Positions 1-8,531 of a DNA stretch of 64,000 bases are shown here, piece after piece. Both the position numbers and the translations under genes were made by a program. The stretch covers positions 78,550,891 to 78,614,890 of the forward strand of contig OZ023270.1 of assembly GCA_964006375.1 (NCBI GenBank). Direction: 5' to 3'. Source of the DNA: Tillus elongatus. Its lineage: Eukaryota; Arthropoda; Insecta; Coleoptera; Cleridae. How positions within the stretch are numbered: position 1 is the first letter of the stretch; the number at the start of each line of letters is the position of its first letter. A model generated the notes under the pieces. The model had not been told where the DNA came from, made no database searches, and worked only from the letters and a program-made list of their open reading frames with translations.

Positions 1-168
1 GGTTATCAAGTGGATGTTATCAACCTGGAAACCAGTGAACGCTGTCCAAAGTTAGTGCCTGATACTCCTTTGTGTATGGATCATACTTTAGGATATAATA
101 GAAAATGTATCTGTAGCATAAATAACTGTATATCATTATTTACTTATATTGTAAGCTTAATGCCATAA
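1..168 (+). CDS. 3' end of an unidentified ORF, truncated by the window edge
   Basis: The frame is open from base 1 to a TAA at 166-168 (55 codons). It has five cysteines and a short hydrophobic stretch close to the C terminus. An AATAAA overlaps the stop region, and a plus-strand AT-rich 3' region follows. The gene converges on the minus-strand ORF ending at 380, with an AATAAA for that strand near 225-230, so the two appear to share a compact intergenic terminator. I do not recognise the protein. The compact convergent layout fits the virus-like block to its right, but a random open frame of this length in AT-rich DNA cannot be excluded. Confidence 0.35.
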   Translation, partial: GYQVDVINLETSERCPKLVPDTPLCMDHTLGYNRKCICSINNCISLFTYIVSLMP

Positions 169-379
169 TAAAACAAACGTTGTAAAATATATCTGTTTTT
201 TATTTTAATCTACTTTTAAATACATTTATTAATATTAATTTCCAACCACATTAGTCTTTCCAACATCCATCCGCTATCACCTTTCAGCAAACTCTAAAGC
301 TTTTGTGTAAATCTCCTCAGTAAATTCTTGATATATATTTTCAAAGTTAGTTGCCACTGTGATATTTTTATTTTTAGTA
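169..379. other. Convergent intergenic region with polyadenylation-type signals
   Basis: AT-rich spacer between two converging frames. AATAAA occurs at about 169-174 on the plus strand and about 225-230 on the minus strand. A short palindromic-looking taatattaat lies near 230-240. No other feature seen. Confidence 0.35.
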
Positions 380-709
380 TTAAATGACTTCATTTCTTTT
401 TTTATTTCGACTTTGGAGCACATACAAACCAAACAATTCTAGATTCATTTTAACTGTATCGTGTTTGGCTAAAGCAGCCTCCATCAAATGAAACAATTTC
501 TGCTTCACACTTTCCATGGCAAGTCGTATATCACTACCATCCATACTAATACGATAGGTAGCCATTCTGTTTTTAAAAGCTTGAGTTAACATATAAACTT
601 GTTCAACTTCCCACGGTTCACACACTTTAGATTTGTGAATTTCACTACGTAAATGTCCAGAGAAAGCACTCTTTTTCACTTGTAACGAGCACGATTCACA
701 GTATCTCAT
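380..709 (-). CDS. Small protein with a C2H2-like N terminus; possible N-terminal fragment of a protein-primed PolB-type gene
   Basis: 109 codons. Residues 4-25 hold a C-x2-C...H-x4-5-H pattern (YCESC, then HLRSEIHK), a C2H2-like finger. A helical region follows with an AFKNR motif and, near the end, ELFGLY. This order resembles N-terminal regions I associate with protein-primed DNA polymerase B genes of arthropod Polinton/adintovirus-like elements, where a much longer polymerase would follow; here the frame stops after 109 codons. It is followed on the same strand by an AT-rich 3' region and lies 60 bp downstream of the membrane-protein ORF at 770-1198. The finger is seen directly; the PolB link is inference and weak. 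It could be a complete small viral-type zinc-finger protein. Confidence 0.5.
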   Translation of the reverse strand: MRYCESCSLQVKKSAFSGHLRSEIHKSKVCEPWEVEQVYMLTQAFKNRMATYRISMDGSDIRLAMESVKQKLFHLMEAALAKHDTVKMNLELFGLYVLQSRNKKRNEVI

Positions 710-769
710 CTTAACTATAGGTGCTTAACTAATGAATAAAACACAGACATCTTCAGTTATATATTTTTA

Positions 770-1198
770 TTAACAAATATGTTTACGATAAATATCTTTA
801 AGTACAGTGTAATATTTAAAACCAAAATACATGAGCATAAATATGGCAAGACACATAAGAAAACCAGTTGATATAAACATAGAAATATAATTTGAAGTGA
901 ACAGGTAAGAATCATTTAACACAAGAGTTCTCCAGTCAGCTGTCTCACCTCGGGTGCCATGATCAAACAAAAACATAAGTTTATAATGTACTATATCAGT
1001 TTTAATATTGGACATGTTGTATGTTGAAACTTCAATCGCTTCATCGTTGTGCAGATATGTTCTTGGTAGTCCAGACCATTTGGTGCAGTCATCGAAACAG
1101 ATTCGCACTTCTTTCACATTTGGTGGTTTGTAGACGTAAAACACATTTTGACACAATGCTGTCAGGATGACGAAGCTTGCTTTAAGAGGTGGTGCCAT
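770..1198 (-). CDS. Unidentified small membrane protein (virus-like block)
   Basis: 142 codons. The first about 22 residues are hydrophobic after a short basic start and look like a signal peptide or anchor. A central cysteine-containing ectodomain (C34, C38) follows, then a strong transmembrane segment at about residues 105-128 and a short basic tail. The predicted topology is a type I or double-anchored membrane protein. Its start overlaps the end of the next minus-strand ORF (1182-1916) by 17 bp, the spacing typical of compact viral gene blocks rather than insect genes. No family recognised. The reading frame is uninterrupted. Membrane location is inferred from hydrophobicity only. Confidence 0.5.
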   Translation of the reverse strand: MAPPLKASFVILTALCQNVFYVYKPPNVKEVRICFDDCTKWSGLPRTYLHNDEAIEVSTYNMSNIKTDIVHYKLMFLFDHGTRGETADWRTLVLNDSYLFTSNYISMFISTGFLMCLAIFMLMYFGFKYYTVLKDIYRKHIC

Positions 1199-1916
1199 TG
1201 ATGAGGTTATTGATGTCGGTTAGCACTTGTTCTTGAGCGTAATGCAAACACTCTGACATGTAATACTTGAATGTTGGAGACATGTTGTTGAGTAGGGTTT
1301 TTATCACTCGGATGGTTTGCGCGGCACTCACATCTGAATTACCCAGCTCTGTTAATGTTTGAACGATGTCGCGAAGAAAACAGTCATATATCCAAGCAAA
1401 CTGTGTTTCTCTTACATACTCAAATCTTTCCTTAATGATTTCCTCATGCTCCACCAGCTTTTCTACAGTGTCTTCATTTAGATACATAACCATATGTGTA
1501 AAACAATTATTAACACATAAAACTTTTTCACCTAGTATCGTTGCAGAAGAGATTCGACAGTAGCTCGTCTGAGTTACAGCATGAGTTTGTTCATTATCTT
1601 TAAACCACTTTGCAGATAATGCATGTATGTTATCCATAAAATCGTAAAACTGCCACTCTTCCAATGCTAGATATTGATTTTCTTCATCTAGAGCCAAAGG
1701 GTTAACAAATTTCACAAGTATTGTGAACTCATTTCTTGCACTAACACCAGTTACTAATTTTACAGATCTTCTGATGTTGAAAGTTGTTTCCATTAGCATC
1801 CTAGTATCATCTTGATATTTGTTAAACAATAACTTTTTCCTATGATGTTCACGGAAATCAGGACCATCGTTTTCGTCACACATTGTTTCAGCACAACAAT
1901 TCCAAGCAGCTTTCAT
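1182..1916 (-). CDS. Unidentified 244-residue protein (virus-like block)
   Basis: Uninterrupted frame of 244 codons, mostly alpha-helical and mixed-charge in composition. A cysteine cluster lies at the N terminus (NCCAETMC, about residues 6-13). There is no obvious signal peptide or transmembrane segment. The C-terminal end overlaps the start of the 142-residue membrane-protein ORF, so the two are probably expressed as a pair. I recognise no family and see no catalytic motif. Length, lack of introns and overlap make a real gene likely; its endogenous viral nature is inferred from context (a KilA-N ORF 1 kb upstream on the same strand). Confidence 0.55.
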   Translation of the reverse strand: MKAAWNCCAETMCDENDGPDFREHHRKKLLFNKYQDDTRMLMETTFNIRRSVKLVTGVSARNEFTILVKFVNPLALDEENQYLALEEWQFYDFMDNIHALSAKWFKDNEQTHAVTQTSYCRISSATILGEKVLCVNNCFTHMVMYLNEDTVEKLVEHEEIIKERFEYVRETQFAWIYDCFLRDIVQTLTELGNSDVSAAQTIRVIKTLLNNMSPTFKYYMSECLHYAQEQVLTDINNLINGTTS

Positions 1917-1970
1917 AGCTAGAAATTTTAAACTAAACTTGCTATCGTAAACTCTGATGTTAAATAGGTT

Positions 1971-1988
1971 TCCCCCCCCCCCCCCCCC
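1971..1988. repeat. Poly-C tract
   Basis: A run of about 17 C residues (G on the minus strand) just upstream of the 244-residue minus-strand ORF. Length is probably unstable or assembly-limited. Confidence 0.85.
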
Positions 1989-2044
1989 TCTACTTTAATT
2001 GGTTGTATTCTTCTGGTTGGTTGACTGTTAAAAATCTGAGAACA

Positions 2045-2185
2045 CTATCTACATCCTCCGGAAAACACATTAGGACCAGATGTTTCCAACGATTAATTAA
2101 CCGCTATCTACATCCTCCGGAAACTCTATAGGATGTTTCCAACAACTAATTAACCACTATCTACATCCTCCAGAAACTCTGATGT
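2045..2185. repeat. Three short direct repeats
   Basis: The motif CTATCTACATCCTCC recurs at about 2045, 2104 and 2157 (spacing 59 and 53 bp). It is followed in each case by GAAACTCT-like or GAAAACAC sequence, and twice by GATGTTTCCAAC and TAATTAACC. It lies in the gap between two virus-like minus-strand ORFs, so a regulatory role is possible but not shown. Confidence 0.7.
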
Positions 2186-2189
2186 ACTT

Positions 2190-2890
2190 ATCTATATAGT
2201 TATTTATTTACTTCTTTATGTACTTATCTAGTCAAACGTTCCTAATATTAGTTTCTATACTCTTTCAAGATTTCCTTGTGAAAATATTTAGTTTAAAGAC
2301 GTGTTATATATTTGTTTGAAATTCTCAACCTTTTATACAAAAAAAAAAAAATTCTAGAGTTTTATCTATTTCATACGACTTTAAGGTCATTCAACGGAAA
2401 TAAAACCACAAACAGGAAATATGAACTGCTCACAAGGTTATTTCAACAGCTGCAAGGAAACTATGTTGGCTAACAAGGTTAATTTCGGGAAATGCTAAAT
2501 ATAGTCATCGTTGGAAGCGATATCGCTGTTACCACTAGAGGTATTGTTACCAGCTCTACTTTCAACAGATTCTTTAAATCGAACCGATTCCAATAAGACT
2601 TAAGAATATAAATTTTTTATTGTGCACATGTACATCTGTTAAATTTGGATTCTGCTTACCTAAACGAGCGATATGACACCAAACACGTAGGACTTTAATG
2701 CATAAATAACAAATTACTTGTACGCATGTGTTAGTCGCCATGTTTAAATGGCGACTCCTCGTTTTGCTTAATACAGGTTAGTTGGCTTTTTTTGATTACG
2801 TCATCTCTATTCAGACACTTGTACGTAGCATGCAAGCCTTCAATATAAACACGTACCAATTCAATCTCTTAATCCATTATTAACATCATA
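2190..2890. other. Intergenic region of the virus-like block; small hairpin and a short open tail
   Basis: No clear gene. A perfect 9-bp-arm hairpin (AGTCGCCAT / ATGGCGACT, loop GTTTAA) lies at 2733-2756. On the minus strand, about 2604-2499 is a 35-codon open stretch with a Ser/Asn/Asp-rich end and no ATG; it could be the decayed C terminus of another ORF, but this is weak. Confidence 0.35.
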
Positions 2891-2893
2891 GGT

Positions 2894-3409
2894 TCAGAGG
2901 GGTCCGCTTGTAGATAGCTTGCTATCTCTACGCTCCTCAACGTTGGTTGGTTGGTTGGGTGGTTGGTTAGTTGGTTGGTTGCACTTTTCATAGAAATGAT
3001 TGGATATCCAACAAGCCAAATTTAATATTAAATCTTTACAGACATATGTACCAGGTATCAAGCTGTTTTCAGCTTGCCTTCCACCAAAGTCCACCAAGTA
3101 TGTAGCGGTTGTAGGTGTTAGTTGAGATGTTGCTTCCAGCACATCTAGGGGGCCGGAATTCCGGCCCCCTAGATGTGACTCTAAGTGGACACCTTCGGTT
3201 GAAATATTAAGGGTATCGGTATTGATTGGTACATAGACTGTTTCTTTAGCTGACCGTTGTAATAGATAATCAACTCTTTTAGTTTTCTTATTTTCCAGCC
3301 AATGTCTGAATCTTTTCTCACCATTTTTACACAGCTTAGTCGCATTAAAATAACCAGTGTTCTTATCGATAATTAGGTGAAAGTCTCCAAATAAACCATA
3401 CCATACCAT
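2894..3409 (-). CDS. KilA-N (Bro-type) DNA-binding domain protein
   Basis: 171 codons. The KilA-N signature is visible: FNATKLC at about residues 22-28, then KRFRHWL at about 33-39, and GTYVCKDLILNLACWIS in the second half. KilA-N domains bind DNA and are typical of Bro and related proteins of insect large DNA viruses, and also of phages and some mobile elements. A stretch of about 20 residues between the two halves is encoded over a 36-bp perfect palindrome and looks inserted. The C terminus is a low-complexity QPTN repeat from a TTGG microsatellite (2941-2980), so the true end is probably lost. The 5' half is tandemly duplicated upstream (3424-3771). The start is the last ATG of a pentamer repeat (ccata)n. 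Family membership is confident; expression and viral source are not. Confidence 0.7.
   Translation of the reverse strand: MVWYGLFGDFHLIIDKNTGYFNATKLCKNGEKRFRHWLENKKTKRVDYLLQRSAKETVYVPINTDTLNISTEGVHLESHLGGRNSGPLDVLEATSQLTPTTATYLVDFGGRQAENSLIPGTYVCKDLILNLACWISNHFYEKCNQPTNQPPNQPTNVEERRDSKLSTSGPL
3141..3176. repeat. 36-bp perfect palindrome centred on GGAATTCC
   Basis: The arms read ACATCTAGGGGGCCGGAA and its exact reverse complement. A 37-bp version with one extra G lies at about 3502-3538 in the duplicated copy. It falls inside the KilA-N frame. Confidence 0.9.
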
Positions 3410-3423
3410 ACCATCTATACCTA

Positions 3424-3771
3424 CTACACAAGAGAGTGTGTGTTGGTTTTAGGTGTAAGTATGTAGCGGTTGTAGGTGTTAGTTGAGATGTTGCTTCCAG
3501 CACATCTAGGGGGGCCGGAATTCCGGCCCCCTAGATGTGACTCTAAGTGGACACCTTCGGTTGAAATATTAAGGGTATCGGTATTGATTGGTACATAGAC
3601 TGTTTCTTTAGCTGACCGTTGTAATAGATAATCAACTCTTTTAGTTTTCTTATTTTCCAGCCAATGTCTGAATCTTTTCTCACCATTTTTACACAGCTTA
3701 GTCGCATTAAAATAACCAGTGTTCTTATCGATAATTAGGTGAAAGTCTCCAAATAAACCATACCATACCAT
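3424..3771 (-). pseudogene. Duplicated, frameshifted KilA-N 5' half
   Basis: 115 codons. The first about 88 are identical in meaning to the KilA-N ORF at 2894-3409. After the palindrome, the extra G moves translation out of frame and the rest of the domain (the GTYV...WIS part) is lost. The tail is read from the duplicated upstream region. It arises from the 361-bp tandem duplication and is probably non-functional, although it keeps the FNATKL and KRFRHWL motifs. Confidence 0.7.
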
Positions 3772-3918
3772 ACCATCTATACCTACTACACAAGAGAGTG
3801 TGTGTTGGTTTTAGGTGTTAACACAGCTTGTTCTGACTTACTTAAATATTATATTTCTTCTGTTCAACAAGACGATTATTTTGATGTGTCACACATGTAT
3901 GTAGCTCTAAGAATAGCT

Positions 3919-5555
3919 ATACCGGAAGTGTCTACCCGGAAGTAACATTTTTTATTGAATATGTTTATAGAGTTTGCTTTGCTGAACAGCGTGCATGTGT
4001 TGGTTCCAGCGTACATCTCACGGATCTTCCGCGATAAGGGTTTAAAGTTTTTTATCTCATTTTCTTGTAGAGCTTGTTACGAAACGATATATTTTTAAAG
4101 TCAGTTCATTTCTATCACTTTCCATTGAAAAGATATAACGATTTAAAGTTTAGACCGGAAGTGGTCATTTTATTGTATATTCCAATTTGATTTGGCCTCC
4201 TTAACACCGTGCATGTATTGGTTCTCTCGTACATCTCACGGATCTTCCGCGATAAGGGTTTAAAGTTTTTTATCTCATTTTCTTGTAGAGCTTGTTACGA
4301 AACATACATTTTTGAAGTCGGTTCCTTTCTATCACTTTTCATTGAAAAGATATAACGATTTAAAGTTTAGACCGGAAGTGGCCATTTTATTGTATATTCC
4401 AATTTGATTTGGCCTCCTTAACACCGTGCATGTGTTGGTTCTCTCGTACATCTCACGGATCTTCCGCGATAAGGGTTTAAAGTTTTTTATCTCATTTTCT
4501 TGTAGACCTTGTTACGAAACGATATATTTTTAAAGTCAGTTCATTTCTATCACTTGTCGTTGAAAAGATACAAGGATTTAAAGTTTAGACCGGAAGTGGC
4601 CATTTTATTGTATATTCCAATTTGATTTGGCCTCCTTAACACCGTGCATGTGTTGGTTCCAGCGTACATCTCACGGATCTTCCGCGATAAGGGTTTAAAG
4701 TTTTTTATCTCATTTTCTTGTAGAGCTTGTTACGAAACGATACATTTTTAAAGTCGGTTCCTTTCTATCACTTTTCATTGAAAAGATATAACGATTTAAA
4801 GTTTAGACCGGAAGTGGCCATTTTATTGTATATTCCAATTTGATTTGGCCTCCTTAACACCGTGCATGTGTTGGTTCTCTCGTACATCTCACGGATCTTC
4901 CGCGATAAGGGTTTAAAGTTTTTTATCTCATTTTCTTGTAGACCTTGTTACGAAACGATATATTTTTAAAGTCAGTTCATTTCTATCACTTGTCGTTGAA
5001 AAGATACAAGGATTTAAAGTTTAGACCGGAAGTGGCCATTTTATTGTATATTCCAATTTGATTTGGCCTCCTTAACACCGTGCATGTGTTGGTTCCAGCG
5101 TACATCTCACGGATCTTCCGCGATAAGGGTTTAAAGTTTTTTATCTCATTTTCTTGTAGAGCTTGTTATGAAACATACATTTTTGAAGTCAGTTCATTTC
5201 TATCACTTGTCGTTGAAAAGATACAAGGATTTAAAGTTTAGACCGGAAGTGGCCATTTTATTGTATATTCCAATTTGATTTGGCCTCCTTAACACCGTGC
5301 ATGTGTTGGTTCCAGCGTACATCTCACGGATCTTCCGCGATAAGGGTTTGAAGTTTTTTATCTCGGTTTCTTGTAGAGCTTGTTATGAAACGATATATTT
5401 TTAAAGTCGGTTCATTTCTATCACTTGTCGTTGAAAAGATACAAGGATTTAAAGTTTAGACCGGAAGTGGCCATTTTATTGTATATTCCAATTTGATTTG
5501 GCCTCCTTAACACCGTGCATGTATTGGTTCCATCGTACATCTCACGGATCTTCCG
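3919..5555. repeat. 217-218 bp satellite, about 7.5 tandem copies
   Basis: The word GACCGGAAGTGG recurs at 4153 (a GACCGGAAGTGGT variant), 4370, 4588, 4806, 5024, 5241 and 5459, giving periods of 217 or 218 bp. Each unit also holds CGGATCTTCCGCGATAAGGG. Diagnostic variants (TCTCTCG or TCCAGCG, GACCTTG or GAGCTTG, ACAAGG or ATAACG) alternate between units. The units starting at 4370 and 4806 match each other better than their neighbours do, so a two-unit higher-order repeat of about 436 bp exists in the middle. The first unit is the most diverged and the last is cut at about 5555. Confidence 0.92.
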
Positions 5556-5888
5556 AGTCTTCGACCAATACCATTATTCTCGCTTATCAACCTTCACTCT
5601 CATTTGTCGGCTAGGTTGGAGTGATGTATCTTTAAATAAGTCTTCATCCATCCTTGCACCATCTTTATCAACGAAAGCCGCCATTTTTATAATGTCAGCT
5701 TAAGGTATCACAGGCTTCCATCTTTCATTCCGCCATTTTCCGCCATTTTGGTTCCTCCGTTTTGGTTCAGCCTCTAATATTAAACATTATTTTGTAAATC
5801 ATCCATTTGTCTAATAATAAACTTTAATTATGTTACATGTATGGTTTGTTTGTAGTCGTATATATACCAACCTAAAACAATAAATTAA
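5556..5888. other. Sequence between satellite and tRNA-like element
   Basis: No assured gene. On the minus strand an ATG in good context (AAAATGGCGG, about 5685) opens 36 codons to a stop near 5577. CCGCCATTTT is repeated at about 5730-5752. An unspliced first exon is possible but unsupported. Confidence 0.25.
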
Positions 5889-5889
5889 T

Positions 5890-5965
5890 AAGCGTCTGCT
5901 TAGCTCAATGGGTAGCATCGTTGCCTCCCATCTGAGTGCCCGGGGTTCGAAACTCACCTGCTCCA
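5890..5965 (+). other. tRNA-like sequence (pseudo-tRNA or SINE head)
   Basis: An A-box-like TAGCTCAATGGG and a B box GGGGTTCGAAACTC are correctly spaced, and a run of T (Pol III terminator) follows about 10 bp downstream. The two acceptor-stem halves (GCGTCTG and the region before TGCTCC) do not pair well, so it is unlikely to be a working tRNA gene. It is not related to the SINE family listed elsewhere. Confidence 0.45.
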
Positions 5966-6028
5966 AATGGTTTTTTTCAAAATATAATAATAGGTTAGAC
6001 ACTATGTGATTGTCTGGCACAAGTCGTG

Positions 6029-6317
6029 TGACGTCACTGTCAAAGACAGGTCAATGACCTTAGAATGCAGGTTACAATGTAAATGTGACTGTCTGGACCA
6101 GGGCGTGGCTGGGCGCCGGGGCTGGCGCCGGGGTAGGCGCCGGCGCCGGGGCTGGCGCCGGGGCTGGCGCCGGGGCTGGCACCGGGCGTGGCTAGGCGCC
6201 GGGGCCGGGGCTGGCGCCGGGGTAGGCGCCGGCGCCAGGCTAGGCGCCAGGGCGTGGCGCCGGCGCCGGGGCCAGGGCGTGGCGCCGGCGCCAGTGACGT
6301 CACTTCCTGTGACGTCA
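6029..6317. repeat. GC-rich GGCGCC minisatellite bracketed by TGACGTCA palindromes
   Basis: About 6095-6296 consists of irregular 12- and 18-bp units based on GGCGCCGGGGCT and variants, rich in the palindrome GGCGCC, in an otherwise AT-rich region. TGACGTCA (CRE-like) lies at 6029-6036 on the left and at 6295-6302 and 6310-6317 on the right. The long Arg/Gly/Trp- and Pro/Ala/Gly-rich open frames here are by-products of GC composition, not genes. Confidence 0.85.
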
Positions 6318-6345
6318 CTGTCTGTCCAAAGTGGCCCAATACCTA

Positions 6346-6348
<3 letters not shown>

Positions 6349-6417
<69 letters not shown>
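6349..6417. repeat. (TA)n microsatellite
   Basis: Uninterrupted TA dinucleotides, about 69 bp, directly following the GC-rich minisatellite. Confidence 0.95.
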
Positions 6418-6419
<2 letters not shown>

Positions 6420-6596
6420 TGAATAGCTTCGGAAGGCAAGTTCCACTAGCCACAGACTTTTTTTCTATATATACATATACACATATTTACACATATAATA
6501 ACTAGTAATAGGCAAGTTGGCGGGGTGTTTGAGAACCAACCAATGTCAGAAAGATATTACTTAACTCTCCTGAAATGTTAGATTCGTTTAATTATA

Positions 6597-6963
6597 TATA
6601 TTTTTTGTATTTGTATTTTGTTTTTTAACGTCCGCAAATTCCTGCGACTATGGCCAAACGCCGACGTTAGGGAGCAATTTCGCCTAATTATCCTGTAAAT
6701 TTTTCGAACCACTGCCTTCCAATAACAAGGAAAGGGATCTTTAACGTGCCTAAAATTGCATGGTATACGGGAACGAAGGCTTGCGCTTTCTATGAAGGGT
6801 GGAACCTGCATACATTCAACTTGCTCGGGCGCAATGTCACATCCTCGATTTGTGTTAACTCACAGTATGTACTAAAAAATAATTTGACGCTTCTGCTGGT
6901 AATCGAACCCACAACCGTTGGGTACAGAGGCACACGTCGTTACCACTAAACCAGCGAGGCTGC
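6597..6963 (-). mobile_element. tRNA-derived SINE, copy 1
   Basis: Full-length copy of a roughly 350-bp SINE. Read on the minus strand it has a tRNA-like head (A-box region, B box GGTTCGATTACC-like), a middle with the conserved GCACGTTAAAGATCCC-like motif, and a tail ending in CGACGTTAAA-type sequence plus an A-rich stretch. It is flanked by a target-site duplication CGTTTAATTATA (6585-6596 and 6964-6975). It is somewhat diverged from the other five copies. Confidence 0.85.
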
Positions 6964-7109
6964 CGTTTAATTATAGCATGATAATTTAATTCAAAACAAT
7001 GACATTTTAATGATATTGAAATAAAACTTAAAGCTGAAATTAGAATGTATCAAATCATGAAAAATTGTGATAACAATAATATAACAACTACACAAAAACA
7101 GTGAAAACT

Positions 7110-8102
7110 AGTTAGTTGTTCGAAATTACCACCATTTTGCTCAGCACATAAGTCTAAGCGAGTTTCAAAAGAATAGTTAGCGTCTCGTAATATACTTAAA
7201 TTAATATTATCAAATACACCACGGATTCTTGGCTTTATATCTTCTTTTGTCGGCGGTTGTGTCTGATAAACTATTTTTTTTTTACATAACCCCTATAAAA
7301 AGAAATCCATTTTTGTTAGATCATGTGGCCTAGGCGGCCATGCGTTCAGCCCTCCTCTTCCAATCCAGCGTTCTGGAAATTGTTGGTTAAGAAAAACATG
7401 AATGTTAGCTGTATGATGAACTGGGGCACCGTCACGCATAAACCACATAATATGATCACGTATGCTAACAGGCAGTTGGTCTAATAGTGGTCCAAGGTCT
7501 TCTCTTAGAAACTGAAGATATCGCTGTGCAGTGAGCCGTTCTTCAAAGAAATGCGGACCGATGACAAAAATCTCCAATAATTCCACCCCAGACGTTAAAA
7601 GACCACCTATTTTGAACAGTCGTGTGAGTAAAGTGAGGGTTTTCAGTAGAAAAGTGGTAAAAGTTATGTCTGTTGACATGTCCGTTCTTATGAAATGTTG
7701 CTTCATCAGTGAACAACCTAAAGTTGAGTCGCTTTTGATAATCGTCATTGTACAGTTCTTGGAGGAGTTGAATATATTATGGGTGAAATTTGTTTTTACG
7801 TAAAATTCGTAAAACAGAGGTCTTATTGATATCAATTTTCCTTGCTAGTTTTCTTGAGCTGATATGATGGTCTTCTATCACTTTCAAATTGACTATCAAC
7901 TCTTTCTCTTCGAGCAAAATAGGCTTGGTTCTCTTAGTCTTCTTGTATCCTGTGTTCCCCGTTTCGTCGCATCAGTCTTTCTAAGGCTCTTCTGTGTGGT
8001 TGTCTTCTATTTGGATATTTCTCATGATAGATTATTGTCGCGAATAAACAGTTTTTGTTACTTGTCCCTAACATATAAATCATTTCTTGTCGAGAGAAAT
8101 TC
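7110..8102 (-). pseudogene. Decayed Tc1/mariner-type transposase
   Basis: Minus-strand relic running from an N terminus near 8102 (start followed by NFSRQEM) to about 7110. Recognisable parts include a helix-turn-helix region and, in the piece at 7293-7835, the block with RDGAPVHHT (second catalytic Asp) followed by FPERWIGRGG and a degenerate WPPRPHDLT (expected WPPRSPDL). Several frameshifts and stops separate the parts. The family matches transposases with a DGAP-H...W-G-R-G...WP-RSPDL signature, the same broad group as the intact copies at 25080 and 44004 but clearly diverged. No terminal repeats identified. A non-functional fossil. Confidence 0.7.
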
Positions 8103-8289
8103 ATTTCAGCGTTTTGTTATAATTCAAATACGAGAAAATAACTACTCGATAGTTTAAGTGAATGCTTGACAAGTAAGTCAATACAGTGTTTATTTTGCAT
8201 AGATACGATGTATTACACCAATTCGTTCCTGTGTATAAATGTATCTTTTTTCATTCATGAAACTGAAAGAACATTTGTGATGTATCGAA

Positions 8290-8440
8290 ATTCATTATTA
8301 TACAGGCTGTTTTATTTGAATTTCGCAAAGAAAACTTGACTCCAGTGTTTTTACTCAGCCCGTATAATGTTTTCAAGGAATTTGGCAGGTAGTAGTGGAG
8401 TTTTCCTTTACATGCTAGTAAAGGATTATTTCACGCCCGA
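8290..8440. other. Unassigned sequence before the LINE relic
   Basis: Contains TACAGGCTGTTTTATTTG at about 8302, which resembles a degenerate mariner-type terminus. No gene seen. Confidence 0.25.
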
Positions 8441-8531
8441 GGAGGTACCACCCTATACATCAAGGGGCCGGTGAAGCCCCAACGGACGTTTCCGGTTCTG
8501 GTGTATGAGTCGGTTTCCCTTATAAGCAAAA

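Larger units (their letters stand above)
3096..3817. repeat. 361-bp tandem duplication covering the KilA-N 5' half
   Basis: Two head-to-tail copies (about 3096-3456 and 3457-3817) are almost identical. They cover the promoter-proximal sequence, the start codon and about 100 codons of the KilA-N ORF. One G is added in the palindrome of the second copy, which shifts its frame. Confidence 0.85.

Noticed and set aside
3919..5555. CRISPR array
   Set aside because: Units are contiguous 217-218 bp satellite repeats without short repeat/unique spacer structure; the window is eukaryotic.
5515..5703. 62-codon plus-strand ORF at the satellite edge
   Set aside because: Its first part is the last satellite unit; the frame is open in only one unit and has no domain.
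6006..6422. Arg/Trp/Gly-rich and Pro/Ala/Gly-rich ORFs over the GC-rich minisatellite
   Set aside because: Both strands and several frames are open because the GGCGCC repeat lacks stop codons; no start context or domain.
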